64,000 bases of DNA from positions 62,001-126,000 of the forward strand of contig CAJTFE010000007.1 of NCBI GenBank assembly GCA_910575725.1, read 5' to 3'. A model generated the notes under the pieces. That model did no database searches, was not told where the DNA came from, and saw only the letters and a list, made by a program, of their open reading frames with translations. Positions 34,641-43,913 of this stretch are shown here, piece after piece; the stretch's first letter is position 1, and each line of letters begins with the position of its first letter. The position numbers and the translations under genes were made by a program. This stretch comes from Clostridia bacterium (GTDB lineage Bacteria > Bacillota > Clostridia > Lachnospirales > Lachnospiraceae).

Positions 34641-35591
34641 ATGAACATCAATCAGCTGACAGATGCACAAATTTCAGAATATACACGTGTTGCCTATTAT
34701 TATTATAAGGAAGGGAGTACCCAGGAACAGATTGCAAAGCGGATGAATATGTCCCGCCAGAGAGTGAACAGGATCTTAAGCGCCTGTATAGAATACGGAA
34801 TTGTTCAGATTACGATTAATGCCAACAGCAAGTCAAGACTGCTGGAGCTGGAGAGCGGACTAAAAGAAAAGTACGGCTTATTGGACATCCGTATTGTGGA
34901 TAATGTAAATGAGACAGACATTTTTTTAGATCTTGGAAATGCGGCCGGAGAGTATCTGGCTACGATATTAAGGGACGGGGATGTGGTTGGATTTACCAGG
35001 GGAAGCACTCTGGCTGCCATGGCGGCACAGATGCCGGTAGTACACAGGAAGAATGTTACGGTGGTACAGATGATTGGCAGCAGAAATCAGGACCCCCAGA
35101 ATACGGCGGCTGACGAGATTGTTCATAATATTTCAAACCGGCTGGGTGCGAAGGCAGTGATGCTGTTTGCGCCGATTATTGTAAGCGATGCGGGGCTGAA
35201 AGCCTCCCTGCAGAAGGAGCCTGCGTTTCAAGATACCTACCAAGTAATCCAATCCTGCAATATTGCCGTAGTCGGCATCGGCTCCCACGACAGCATTGAT
35301 CCGCATTATGCATTTGTAGGGGTAGACATTCACAAAAACATTCGTTTAAAAGAAGGCCAGAGAGTGGCAGGGGAAGTGAGCACTCACATTTTCGATCAGA
35401 ATGGAGCGCAGGTAGAGAACACCAGCAGAGAACGCATCATTGCAGTGGAATTGGAACATTATATGAAAATCCCGGTCCGGATTGGAGTTGCGGGCCTGCC
35501 GGAAAAGTCCGAAGCAATCCGCGCCGCGATGCTTGGAAAGTACGTGAATGTTCTGGTGACAGACACGGCTACCGCAGAAAGCCTGCTTTGA
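34641..35591 (+). CDS. SorC/DeoR-type sugar-binding transcriptional regulator
   Basis: A 316-residue regulator with an N-terminal HTH (YYYKEGSTQEQIAKRMNMSR, VNRILSACIEYG) and a SorC effector domain with the sugar-phosphate-isomerase fold (DGDVVGFTRGSTLAAMAAQM, VQMIGSRNQDP, IAVVGIGSHDSIDP). ATG 34641 after CGGGAGATAAAAAG. It sits directly downstream of the PTS/aldolase operon and is the likely controller of the palindrome at 30744. SorC proteins bind phosphorylated sugars made by the pathway. Confidence 0.9.
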   Translation: MNINQLTDAQISEYTRVAYYYYKEGSTQEQIAKRMNMSRQRVNRILSACIEYGIVQITINANSKSRLLELESGLKEKYGLLDIRIVDNVNETDIFLDLGNAAGEYLATILRDGDVVGFTRGSTLAAMAAQMPVVHRKNVTVVQMIGSRNQDPQNTAADEIVHNISNRLGAKAVMLFAPIIVSDAGLKASLQKEPAFQDTYQVIQSCNIAVVGIGSHDSIDPHYAFVGVDIHKNIRLKEGQRVAGEVSTHIFDQNGAQVENTSRERIIAVELEHYMKIPVRIGVAGLPEKSEAIRAAMLGKYVNVLVTDTATAESLL

Positions 35592-35598
35592 AAAGAAA

Positions 35599-35627
35599 TT
35601 TACATTTCTTCCTGTTTATGCTATACT
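35599..35627 (+). promoter_or_regulatory. lepA promoter
   Basis: TTTACA (35599-35604), 17-base spacer, TATACT (35622-35627). The leader to lepA is about 170 bases and holds no clear gene. Confidence 0.6.
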
Positions 35628-35809
35628 ACCCTCGATTGGCAAGGATATAGAAAGGACCCTGTCAGCCGGGGGCATTTTATATCGGAAAAGCGGCATTTGT
35701 CAAATGTCCATGCAGGCATGCTGCAAAGTCTTTGGCTTTCCTGTTCACTTTCGTGATCGGTAACGCTTTCCCGGCTGCCTGTTGGAATAAAAATACGGAG
35801 GAATATTTA

Positions 35810-37624
35810 ATGGCATCCATGGACCAGAGTAAAATCAGAAATTTTTGCATTATCGCCCACATTGATCACGGCAAGTCCACCCTGGCGGACCGGATCATAG
35901 AGATGACGGGGCTTTTAACCAGCCGGGAAATGCAGGCCCAGGTGTTGGACAATATGGATTTGGAGCGGGAACGGGGCATCACCATCAAGGCCCAGACTGT
36001 GCGAACGGTATACAAGGCGGAAAACGGAGAGGAATATATTTTCAACCTGATTGACACGCCGGGACATGTGGACTTTAACTATGAGGTATCCAGAAGCCTG
36101 GCAGCCTGTGACGGGGCCATTCTGGTAGTAGATGCCGCCCAGGGCATTGAGGCCCAGACCCTGGCAAATGTGTATCTGGCCCTGGATCACGATCTGGACG
36201 TACTGCCAGTGATTAACAAAATCGATCTGCCCAGTGCGGAACCCCAGAGGGTCATTGACGAGATTGAAGATGTAATCGGCATCGAAGCCCAGGACGCCCC
36301 CCAGATTTCCGCCAAGACCGGGCAGAATGTGGAGAACGTGCTGGAGGCAATCGTCAATCGGATTCCTGCGCCTGCAGGAGATGCCGGGGCGCCCTTGAAG
36401 GCTCTTATATTTGATTCCGTGTACGATTCTTATAAGGGTGTCATTGTATTCTGCCGGATCAAGGAGGGAACCGTAAAAAGAGGAACGCCGATCCGCATGA
36501 TGGCCACAGGGGCGGAGGCGGACGTAGTGGAGGTCGGCTACTTCGGCGCCGGACAGTTTATTCCCTGCGGGGAGCTGTCTGCCGGCATGGTCGGCTATCT
36601 CACTGCAAGCATTAAAAATGTAAAAGACACCCGTGTGGGCGATACTATAACCAGCCGGGAGAATCCCTGCGCAGAACCGCTGCCCGGCTATAAAAGGGTT
36701 CTTCCCATGGTATACTGCGGCATGTACCCGGCGGACGGAGCCAAGTATCCGGATCTTCGGGACGCCCTGGAAAAGCTGCAGCTCAATGACGCTTCCCTCC
36801 AGTTTGAACCGGAGACTTCCATTGCATTGGGCTTTGGATTCCGCTGCGGTTTCCTGGGCCTTTTGCATCTGGAAATCATCCAGGAGCGCCTGGAAAGGGA
36901 GTACGGGCTTGATCTGGTGACCACGGCGCCGGGTGTTATTTACAAAGTCCATCGGACGAACGGGGAAGTAATCGAATTGACCAATCCCTCCAACCTTCCG
37001 GATCCGGCGGAAATAGAGTATATGGAAGAGCCCATGGTAAGCGCGGAGATCATGGTGACTACAGAATTTATCGGCTCCATTATGGAGCTGTGCCAGGAAC
37101 GCCGGGGCGTTTATCTTGGCATGGAATATATGGAGGAGACCCGGGCGCTTTTGAAATACGATCTTCCTTTGAATGAGATCATCTATGATTTCTTCGACGC
37201 GCTGAAATCCCGTTCCCGGGGCTATGCGTCCTTTGACTACGATATGAAGGGATATGTCCAGGCAGAGCTTGTGAAGCTTGATATTCTGATTAACAAGGAA
37301 GAGGTGGACGCTCTGTCCTTTATTGTTCACAGCAGCACAGCCTATGAACGGGGCCGCAAGATGTGCGAGAAGCTGAAAGAAGAGATTCCCCGTCATCTTT
37401 TTGAGATACCCATCCAGGCGGCGGTAGGCAGCAAGATCATTGCCCGGGAAACGGTAAAGGCTATGCGTAAAGACGTTTTGGCAAAGTGCTACGGCGGCGA
37501 TATCACCAGAAAGAAAAAGCTCCTGGAAAAACAGAAGGAAGGCAAGAAGCGCATGCGCCAGATTGGAAACGTAGAGATTCCCCAGAAGGCGTTTATGAGC
37601 GTGCTGAAGCTGGATGATAAGTAG
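35810..37624 (+). CDS. lepA: Elongation factor 4 (back-translocase LepA)
   Basis: Ribosome-associated GTPase of 604 residues. The G domain shows [14 protein letters not shown] (G1), [11 protein letters not shown] (G2), DTPGHVDF (G3) and [11 protein letters not shown] (G4), then EF-Tu domain II, an EF-G-like domain and the LepA-specific C-terminus ([20 protein letters not shown]). ATG 35810 follows ACGGAGG. It ends overlapping the frame of hemW by 11 bases, a coupling found in many Firmicutes. Confidence 0.97.
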   Translation: MASMDQSKIRNFCIIAHIDHGKSTLADRIIEMTGLLTSREMQAQVLDNMDLERERGITIKAQTVRTVYKAENGEEYIFNLIDTPGHVDFNYEVSRSLAACDGAILVVDAAQGIEAQTLANVYLALDHDLDVLPVINKIDLPSAEPQRVIDEIEDVIGIEAQDAPQISAKTGQNVENVLEAIVNRIPAPAGDAGAPLKALIFDSVYDSYKGVIVFCRIKEGTVKRGTPIRMMATGAEADVVEVGYFGAGQFIPCGELSAGMVGYLTASIKNVKDTRVGDTITSRENPCAEPLPGYKRVLPMVYCGMYPADGAKYPDLRDALEKLQLNDASLQFEPETSIALGFGFRCGFLGLLHLEIIQERLEREYGLDLVTTAPGVIYKVHRTNGEVIELTNPSNLPDPAEIEYMEEPMVSAEIMVTTEFIGSIMELCQERRGVYLGMEYMEETRALLKYDLPLNEIIYDFFDALKSRSRGYASFDYDMKGYVQAELVKLDILINKEEVDALSFIVHSSTAYERGRKMCEKLKEEIPRHLFEIPIQAAVGSKIIARETVKAMRKDVLAKCYGGDITRKKKLLEKQKEGKKRMRQIGNVEIPQKAFMSVLKLDDK

Positions 37625-38789
37625 AGGTGCCGGAGGGGCGGATAGGGAGCAGGAAAACCGCATCGGCCCATCGGGTGTGCAAAAGGAGTTAGAGCTCTAT
37701 ATCCATATCCCTTTCTGCGTACAAAAATGCGCCTACTGCGACTTCCTGTCAGCGCCGGCGGACGAAGCAGTGCGGGCCAGGTATGTGGAAGCCCTAAAAG
37801 GGGAGATTCATAAGCGGAAGGCCTTTGGAAAGAATAAAAAAGTGACTTCTGTTTTCATAGGAGGCGGAACCCCGTCTATCTTGGCGGAAATGCAGACAGC
37901 ACAGCTTCTTAAGGCAGTACACGACAGCTTTCCCATTGAAACAGATGCAGAAATTACCATCGAATGTAATCCGGGCACGCTGACAAAGGAGAAGCTGTCC
38001 TGTTACCGGCAATGGGGGGTAAACCGTCTGAGCATGGGGCTTCAGTCGGCAGACAATGGGGAACTGAAAATGCTCGGGCGGATTCACACCTGGGAGGAAT
38101 TTCTGGAAAGCTTTTCCCTGGCCCGTGAAATGGGCTTTGAGAATCTCAACGTAGATCTCATGTCCGCCCTTCCCGGACAGACCAGGGAGAGCTGGCAGAG
38201 CACCTTAAAAAAGGTTCTGGCCTTAAAACCGGAGCATCTCTCGGCCTACAGCTTAATCATAGAAGAAGGAACGCCGTTCTATAAGCGCTTCGGCCCTGGG
38301 GCCGGGGAAGAATGCCTGCTGCCGGATGAGGATGCGGAGCGGCAGATGTATTATGACACCAGGGATATGCTGAAGGCAGAAGGCTATGAGCGGTATGAGA
38401 TCTCCAACTATGCCCGGCCGGGCTTTGCCTGCCGTCACAATCTCGGCTACTGGGAGAGGAAGGAATACTTAGGCCTGGGCCTTGGGGCATCCTCTCTGAC
38501 AGAAGGCGTGCGCTGCCGGAATCACAGGAAGCTTTCTGCGTATCTGGCCGGTGATTATTCCCATGAGGAGGAGCAGCGGCTTACCCGAAAAGAAGAGCTG
38601 GAGGAGACGATGTTTCTGGGGCTTCGAAAGGCAGAGGGAGTGCTGCTCACAAAGGAGATTTCGGAAGCTTATCAAGAGGTATTCCCAAGACTTGAGCAGC
38701 AGGGCCTCCTGATACGGGAAAACGGCAGGGCGTGGCTGACGGATCTGGGGATAGACGTGAGTAACTATGCATTGGCGGAGTTTTTATAG
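37614..38789 (+). CDS. hemW: Radical SAM heme chaperone HemW
   Basis: A 391-residue radical SAM protein. The 4Fe-4S motif is [15 protein letters not shown] (CxxxCxxC), followed by [12 protein letters not shown] and [11 protein letters not shown], then a HemN-like C-terminal domain. HemW proteins lack coproporphyrinogen oxidase activity and instead insert heme; they are often misnamed HemN. ATG 37614 overlaps the lepA end; a short Gly/Arg-rich stretch precedes the core and the true start could be slightly later. Confidence 0.92.
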   Translation: MISRGAGGADREQENRIGPSGVQKELELYIHIPFCVQKCAYCDFLSAPADEAVRARYVEALKGEIHKRKAFGKNKKVTSVFIGGGTPSILAEMQTAQLLKAVHDSFPIETDAEITIECNPGTLTKEKLSCYRQWGVNRLSMGLQSADNGELKMLGRIHTWEEFLESFSLAREMGFENLNVDLMSALPGQTRESWQSTLKKVLALKPEHLSAYSLIIEEGTPFYKRFGPGAGEECLLPDEDAERQMYYDTRDMLKAEGYERYEISNYARPGFACRHNLGYWERKEYLGLGLGASSLTEGVRCRNHRKLSAYLAGDYSHEEEQRLTRKEELEETMFLGLRKAEGVLLTKEISEAYQEVFPRLEQQGLLIRENGRAWLTDLGIDVSNYALAEFL

Positions 38790-38806
38790 ATCCGTAAGTC
38801 CGGCTT

Positions 38807-38956
38807 AGTGCGATTGCGCAGCGACTTTTAACTGGACGGTAAAGCTGCAAAGGCGCACGAGAGGAACTTTTATGAGTGCTTTTTCGAATAAAAGTTTCTC
38901 TCATAACCGGTGTGCCGAAGCAGCTTTGCCCTTTAGTGCCGTCGCGCAGCGACTTT
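38807..38956 (+). repeat. Full copy of palindromic repeat family 2
   Basis: About 150 bases. GCGATTGCGCAGCGACTTTT, GGACGGTAAAGCTGCAAAGG, CGCACGAGAGGAACTTTTAT and TTTTTCGAATAAAAGTTTC lead into ACCGGTGTGCCGAAGCAGC and GTCGCGCAGCGACTT. The left and right halves are complementary, so the whole can fold as one hairpin. It is followed at once by a family 1 copy. Confidence 0.9.
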
Positions 38957-38959
38957 AAA

Positions 38960-39067
38960 ACAGTAATATCCCTCCCAGTGCACAAATTCATTTCCAGACA
39001 CATAGGTTTGGGGTTGGAAATGGATTTCGGACCAGTGTACTGGGAGGGATATTACGGAACTGGAATA
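38960..39067 (+). repeat. Full copy of palindromic repeat family 1
   Basis: Begins ACAGTAATATCCCTCCCAGT and ends GGGAGGGATATTACGGAACT; it runs straight into GGAATAGGAGG, the ribosome site of the HAD gene at 39080. The halves pair as a hairpin. Confidence 0.9.
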
Positions 39068-39079
39068 GGAGGATGACAT

Positions 39080-39826
39080 ATGATAAAGGAAGTAATTTTC
39101 GACATTGACAATACCCTTTACAGCTATGACAAGGGCCACGGCGAGGGGCTGAAAGCTCTCTGCAGTTATGCCAGGGAGCAGCTTGGGGTGGATTCGGAAG
39201 AATTTCTGGAAATGGTAAAGAAAACGAACCAGGAGATAACAGACCGCCTCGGAAAGGACAATGCATCCATCCACAGCCGGAGTATCCGTTTCCAGAATCT
39301 TCTGGAAAAATGGGAAAAGCCTCTGTTCCCCCATGTACAGGCTATGTACCATGTCTATTGGGACACCCTTCTCAAGGTGAGCGGGCCGGAACCGGGAGCC
39401 ATTGCCTGCATGGAGGAATTGAAGTCCATGGGCATCCGCATCGGAATCGGGACGGATATGACGGCCATGATGCAGTATGAAAAGCTGTCAGCCTTTGGCT
39501 TCGCCCCCTACATCAGCCATATTGTGACAAGCCAGGAGGCCGGAGTGGAAAAGCCCCATCCTGTATTTATGGAGCTGTGCATCAAAAAAGCGGAGGCCCG
39601 GCCGGAGGAATGTGTCTTTGTGGGAGATAATTTTAAAAAGGATGCCCAGGGGGCCTCTGCCTGCGGAATGCATGGCGTGTGGTACAACCCCAAGGGAAAA
39701 GAGCTTCCCGGAGAAATAAAGCAGTCAGCCGGAAAATACAAGGAAATACGCCATTTTGACGAACTGGCGCCCTATGTCCGGACGCTGCAGCACAGATCAC
39801 ATATCAATCAGAGGAATGAAGCATGA
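39080..39826 (+). CDS. HAD-family hydrolase (YjjG/nucleotidase-like)
   Basis: A 248-residue phosphatase of the haloacid dehalogenase superfamily. Motif I is FDIDNTLYSYD (nucleophile Asp), motif II GIGTDMTAMMQ (Thr), motif III Lys in GVEKPHPVF and motif IV FVGDNFKKDAQGA. A helical cap lies between motifs I and II (residues 20-100). The substrate cannot be told; related proteins act on nucleotides or sugar phosphates. It overlaps the MoxR gene by 4 bases, so the three genes from here to 42585 may be one unit. Confidence 0.86.
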   Translation: MIKEVIFDIDNTLYSYDKGHGEGLKALCSYAREQLGVDSEEFLEMVKKTNQEITDRLGKDNASIHSRSIRFQNLLEKWEKPLFPHVQAMYHVYWDTLLKVSGPEPGAIACMEELKSMGIRIGIGTDMTAMMQYEKLSAFGFAPYISHIVTSQEAGVEKPHPVFMELCIKKAEARPEECVFVGDNFKKDAQGASACGMHGVWYNPKGKELPGEIKQSAGKYKEIRHFDELAPYVRTLQHRSHINQRNEA

Positions 39827-40740
39827 TGAAGGAATTACAATTTTTAGAGGAGCAGCAGGTATCGCCCAGCCTTATCCGGGAGGTAGAAATATTCCGGAAG
39901 TCGTATGAGGTTTCAAAGGAAGTAAAGAACCGGATTGTAAAACCGCCGATTCCCTTTTACGGAAAAGAGATATTGGAGATGGCCATAGCCGCGCTCCTTC
40001 AGGGAGAAAATCTCCTGCTGAGCGGCTCCAAGGCTACAGGGAAAAACATTCTGGCAGAAAACCTGGCCTGGATTTTCTGCCGTCCCTCCTACAATATTTC
40101 CTTTAATGTGAATACGGACAGCAGTTCCCTTATCGGAACGGACACCTTTGCGGACAATGAGGTGCGCCTGCGAAAAGGGCCTGTATATCAATGTGCCGTA
40201 AACGGCGGCTTTGGAATCTTTGACGAGATCAACATGGCCAAAAACGACGCAGTTTCCGTGCTTCACGCCACCCTGGACTACCGCCGCATTATAGATGTGC
40301 CGGGTTATGACAAGATAGAGCTCCACCCGGCTGTCCGGTTTATTGGAACCATGAATTACGGCTATGCCGGGACAAAGGAGCTGAACGAGGCCCTGGTTTC
40401 CCGTTTTCTTGTAATTGACATGCCTCCTCTCGAAGAGGAAACCTTGATGATGATTTTAAAGGAAAATTTTCCCGACGCAAAGGAGGAGGGTTTGAAGCAT
40501 TTTGCCGGCCTCTTTCTGGATCTGCAGCTTAAGGCGCAAAACAGCGAGATTTCCACGAAGCCCATGGATCTGAGAGGAATGATCGGGGCTTTAAAGACCA
40601 TCCGGGCAGGCATTTCCCCCCGAAAAGCTGTTACCATGGGAATTACCAATAAAAGCTTTGATATTTTTGAAAAAGAGATTATCGGGGATATTGTGATGAC
40701 ACGGATACCGGAGGATTGGACAGGGGAGGAAGTGTTCTAG
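39823..40740 (+). CDS. MoxR-family AAA ATPase
   Basis: A 305-residue AAA+ ATPase. The P-loop region is LLSGSKATGKNILAENLAW, a slightly unusual Walker A (GSKATGKN), and Walker B is GFGIFDEINMAKNDAV. Sensor and arginine regions (FIGTMNYGYAGTKELNEALV, SRFLVIDMPP) are typical of MoxR/CbbQ. These ATPases act with VWA proteins as chaperones for metal or enzyme assembly; the VWA gene follows at 40816. The client is unknown. Confidence 0.88.
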   Translation: MMKELQFLEEQQVSPSLIREVEIFRKSYEVSKEVKNRIVKPPIPFYGKEILEMAIAALLQGENLLLSGSKATGKNILAENLAWIFCRPSYNISFNVNTDSSSLIGTDTFADNEVRLRKGPVYQCAVNGGFGIFDEINMAKNDAVSVLHATLDYRRIIDVPGYDKIELHPAVRFIGTMNYGYAGTKELNEALVSRFLVIDMPPLEEETLMMILKENFPDAKEEGLKHFAGLFLDLQLKAQNSEISTKPMDLRGMIGALKTIRAGISPRKAVTMGITNKSFDIFEKEIIGDIVMTRIPEDWTGEEVF

Positions 40741-40815
40741 CGGTCTGTACGGGGAATCAATCCCTTTCCGGTACGGGTTACCAGGCAGGAGTGAGCAGCA
40801 GGTTAGGAGGAATTC

Positions 40816-42585
40816 ATGGAAGAAGAGGCATTTGAGATTGGACAGTTTGAAATTGAAAACCGGCTTCGGAACCTTTGCTGGACGGTCAGCGGAGATTACG
40901 GCCTTAACTTGAAGCTGGATACCATATCTTACTCAAAATCCGTTTATGTATCTCTCTACGATGCCGTTAAGCAGGGAGCGTTTTCTAAATATTTTGACCG
41001 GGATGCCTTCGGACTTTATCTGGTAAAAAAGCTGTACTGCGGCGCGGAGGAACAGCCCTTGACCAGCCTGGCGCAGCTCTGTGTGGACAGCGCCGTTTAC
41101 AAAAAAATCAGTAAGGAACGGCCGGGCATCCTGGAGATTCGGAAAAAGGCCTTTGAGGAGCTGATGGAATATGACTTTACCAGGCTTGCGGCGTCCTTCA
41201 TCGGGCAGATCCGGCTTTCCCTTATGCAGGAGGCGGTTTTGGGGCCGAGAACCATGCAGAGCCGTATCCGGAAGGCGGTAGATATGCTGGAAAAGCTTTG
41301 GGATACCAGGGATACCATGGCGGTGATCCGGACTGTGGACGCTCTCTACAACTGGCTGGAGGATCCGCATTTTGAGGAGCGCCACGGCTCCCTGGAGGCG
41401 GTTCTTTCCGTGACGATGGAGGAGCTGAGGGAGTTTCGGTGGAAGGATTTTCTGGAGGAAGAGGCATACGAGGAGGATTTTGACCGCTATCTGTCCCAGG
41501 TGACCAATGCGGCAGCCCAGTTTCAGGATCAGGAGGCCCAGGCGGAGGAGAAAAAGCGGCTTCGTACCAAACGGGTGCTGGTTGACCAGGAAGCGGCGGA
41601 TAAAATGTATTCCTATATTGAGCTGAATTACGGCCGCTCCTATCTGTCAAAAACAGAACAGGAACGAGTGAACCGCAGCCTCTGCCGGGGAGCCCACGCG
41701 GACTGCAGCCTCTATTTTACGGAAGGTATTCTCTCCGGCATGGTGAAGAAAAATTACCAGTCGGAGTATGCAAGACGGGCCAGGTCAGAAAATCTGAAGG
41801 CTTACGGCCACTGTATGCGCGTATCCAGGAGAAATATTGAGCAGCTCTCCGACACCCTGCGCCGGGCGCTGACGGCGCGCAGCGAACGGGAGATTCTGCG
41901 CTCGGAGTTTGGCAGGATTGTGCCTGCAAAGCTTTGGAAGATAGGACGGAGCCGGGACAAAAAGCTCTTTGAGCGTGAGCTTCGCAAAGACAGCTCCGAC
42001 TTTGCAGTGCATGTGCTGATTGACGCCAGCGGCTCCCAGAAACGGAGGCAGAGTCTGGTGGCGCTGCAGGGGTACATTATCAGCGAGGCCTTGAGCATGG
42101 TAGAGATTCCCCACCAGGTTATGGGCTTTTGCACCTTCTGGGATTACACGGTAATGCAGCGATACCGGGATTACGATGACCCAAAGGAGGCCAACCAGCG
42201 GATTTTTGAGTTTTATGCTTCCTCCAACAACCGGGACGGCCTGGCAGTCCGGGCGGCAGCCGACAGTCTGATGGGAAGACCGGAGGAGCACAAGGTGTTA
42301 ATCGTCTTAAGCGACGGGCGGCCCAACGATATTATTGTAAACCGGCCCGGCAGCCGGAACCCTATGCCTTATTCCGGCGATTATGCGGTGAGGGACACGG
42401 CTTCGGAGGTACGGAAGATTCGGGCTGCCGGAATCTCCGTCCTTGGCGTATTCGCAGGGGAGGAGCAGGACTTGCAGGCGGAACGGCGGATCTTCGGACG
42501 GGATTTCGCCTATATCCGGGATATTATGAATTTTTCCGCCGTGGTAGGGCGCTACCTGCGGCGGCAGCTGGATGATGTGGATTAA
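40816..42585 (+). CDS. VWA-domain protein, partner of the MoxR ATPase
   Basis: A 589-residue protein. The C-terminal VWA domain has the MIDAS motif DASGS (Asp 403; VHVLIDASGSQKRRQSLVA) and LIVLSDGRPNDI, with the third metal residue in the same fold. The N-terminal 390 residues are helical and charged with no known domain visible (DQEAQAEEKKRLRTKRVLVD is coiled). The pairing with MoxR and the length resemble CoxE/NorD-type partners. No signal peptide, so it acts in the cytosol. Function unknown. Confidence 0.8.
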   Translation: MEEEAFEIGQFEIENRLRNLCWTVSGDYGLNLKLDTISYSKSVYVSLYDAVKQGAFSKYFDRDAFGLYLVKKLYCGAEEQPLTSLAQLCVDSAVYKKISKERPGILEIRKKAFEELMEYDFTRLAASFIGQIRLSLMQEAVLGPRTMQSRIRKAVDMLEKLWDTRDTMAVIRTVDALYNWLEDPHFEERHGSLEAVLSVTMEELREFRWKDFLEEEAYEEDFDRYLSQVTNAAAQFQDQEAQAEEKKRLRTKRVLVDQEAADKMYSYIELNYGRSYLSKTEQERVNRSLCRGAHADCSLYFTEGILSGMVKKNYQSEYARRARSENLKAYGHCMRVSRRNIEQLSDTLRRALTARSEREILRSEFGRIVPAKLWKIGRSRDKKLFERELRKDSSDFAVHVLIDASGSQKRRQSLVALQGYIISEALSMVEIPHQVMGFCTFWDYTVMQRYRDYDDPKEANQRIFEFYASSNNRDGLAVRAAADSLMGRPEEHKVLIVLSDGRPNDIIVNRPGSRNPMPYSGDYAVRDTASEVRKIRAAGISVLGVFAGEEQDLQAERRIFGRDFAYIRDIMNFSAVVGRYLRRQLDDVD

Positions 42586-42589
42586 AAAA

Positions 42590-42635
42590 CAGCATTACGG
42601 AACTGGAAAAACAGCATTATGGAACTGGAATAGGA
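42590..42635 (+). repeat. Two tails of repeat family 1 before the 75-residue gene
   Basis: AGCATTACGGAACTGGAAAA then AGCATTATGGAACTGGAATA followed by GGAG; the second is the ribosome site of the gene at 42642. Confidence 0.7.
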
Positions 42636-42641
42636 GTCAAT

Positions 42642-42869
42642 ATGAAAGAATATGAAGTAGTACACGAAATTTTCAATCAATGCTCCGGCAATCAGATGCG
42701 GGACGTATTTATCGAGGAGACAGAGATTGCGGATCTGGAAGCCTACGTAACCAGCCGCCACCAGGACAAGGACTTCACCTTTGAGCGGGAGGACTTAGCG
42801 GACGGAACCGTCATTTACCATGTGAACACCTCCGGCATCCTGCAGCGCTATACCTTTACGGAGCTGTAA
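42642..42869 (+). CDS. 75-residue protein, paralogue of the one at 43128
   Basis: A small acidic soluble protein. It starts MKEYEVVHEIFNQCSGNQMR, then DVFIEETEIADLEAY, and ends HVNTSGILQRYTFTEL. The gene at 43128 encodes a protein of identical length with the same skeleton (CxGNQMRD, ETADLDAY, DGxVxYHxxxSGxLxRYTFTE). I do not recognise the family. The conserved blocks and its own AGGAG argue for a real, selected gene. No catalytic motif is visible. Both lie between the VWA gene and the PAP2 gene. Confidence 0.75.
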   Translation: MKEYEVVHEIFNQCSGNQMRDVFIEETEIADLEAYVTSRHQDKDFTFEREDLADGTVIYHVNTSGILQRYTFTEL

Positions 42870-43127
42870 AAAGGCGGTCTGTCACAAAAAGACGCATCTT
42901 TTATGAAGGCTAAAACTGCTTTTGGCGAGAGCAAAAACAGGTAAAATTGTCCGGGATACAGATTTTGACAAATAACGAGAATATTTTTTCGGAATTATCA
43001 GAAAAAACCTTGCCGTCGTCTTTTCATAGGTGTAAAATAGAACCATGAAACCTTGAACTCTGCCGCAGCCTGATTGCAAAAGGGGCCCGGCAGGATATTT
43101 TCAGATGATACCAGGGAGGTAATGGGT

Positions 43128-43355
43128 ATGAAGGCTTATGAGATGACCATCGAGAACTTAAACAAGTGTCCGGGAAATCAGATGCGCGATACGGAGATTC
43201 GCGAGATTGAGACTGCGGATCTGGATGCTTATGTACAGGGCTTACATAAGGACAAGAAAGTAAATATTGACAAAGAAACCATGAATGACGGCTCCGTTGT
43301 ATATCACCTGGATCTGTCCGGCACATTGGTTCGCTACACCTTTACGGAGATCTAG
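43128..43355 (+). CDS. 75-residue protein, paralogue of the one at 42642
   Basis: ATG 43128 is eight bases after GGGAGG; ATG 43122 in the same frame is less well placed. The product, MKAYEMTIENLNKCPGNQMR to LVRYTFTEI, is 75 residues like its upstream paralogue and shares the GNQMRD, E-T-A-D-L-D-A-Y, SG-L-RYTFTE positions. A one-cysteine, acidic, probably soluble protein. Function unknown. The divergence at the DNA level suggests an old duplication. It is followed ten bases later by the PAP2 gene. Confidence 0.75.
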   Translation: MKAYEMTIENLNKCPGNQMRDTEIREIETADLDAYVQGLHKDKKVNIDKETMNDGSVVYHLDLSGTLVRYTFTEI

Positions 43356-43364
43356 GAGCAGTAG

Positions 43365-43913
43365 ATGGGTTGGGAAGAACGTTTTCTATTGTTTTTACAA
43401 GAGAGTGTCCGTAATCCGCTTTTGGATAAGGTGATGCAGTTCGTCACAGCTTTGGGCGATGCAGGCTTTTTGGCTATCTTAGTCTGCATTGTCCTTTTGT
43501 GTATCAAAAAATACCGGAGAACCGGAGCGGCGGCAGCCCTGTCATTGAGCCTTGATTTTCTGGTGGTGAACCTGATTCTGAAAAATCTGGTTGCCAGGAT
43601 CCGGCCGTATGATATTCTGGAGGAGCTGATTTTGATTACAAAACGGCCCTCGGATCTGTCTTTTCCCTCAGGCCATGCAGGAGCCTGCTTTGCGGTGGCA
43701 AGCGTCATGTTTTTATGCCTTCCAAGGCGGTTTGGGATTGGAGCGCTGGTAACGGCAGGACTGATTTCCTTTTCCAGGCTGTATGTAGGCGCTCATTATC
43801 CTACCGACGTGCTGGGAGGGATGCTGATAGGCTGCATTACCGGATGGGCGGCCTGCCGGCTGCTCCAGGGAGGCAAACAAGTTCAGAAAAATACGGAGGA
43901 AAGCGATGTTTGA
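43365..43913 (+). CDS. PAP2-family membrane phosphatase
   Basis: A 182-residue membrane phosphatase with about five hydrophobic segments. The PAP2 signature is split in three: KNLVARIRPYD, SFPSGHAGACFAVA (catalytic His) and SFSRLYVGAHYPTDVLGG (nucleophile His). Related enzymes dephosphorylate undecaprenyl pyrophosphate or phosphatidic acid at the outer membrane face. It overlaps the flotillin gene by eight bases, so a membrane-lipid link is likely. Confidence 0.88.
   Translation: MGWEERFLLFLQESVRNPLLDKVMQFVTALGDAGFLAILVCIVLLCIKKYRRTGAAAALSLSLDFLVVNLILKNLVARIRPYDILEELILITKRPSDLSFPSGHAGACFAVASVMFLCLPRRFGIGALVTAGLISFSRLYVGAHYPTDVLGGMLIGCITGWAACRLLQGGKQVQKNTEESDV

Noticed and set aside
35915..37663. 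Long minus-strand frame (582 codons) opposite lepA
   Set aside because: An antisense artefact of the highly conserved lepA; no motif and no ribosome site.
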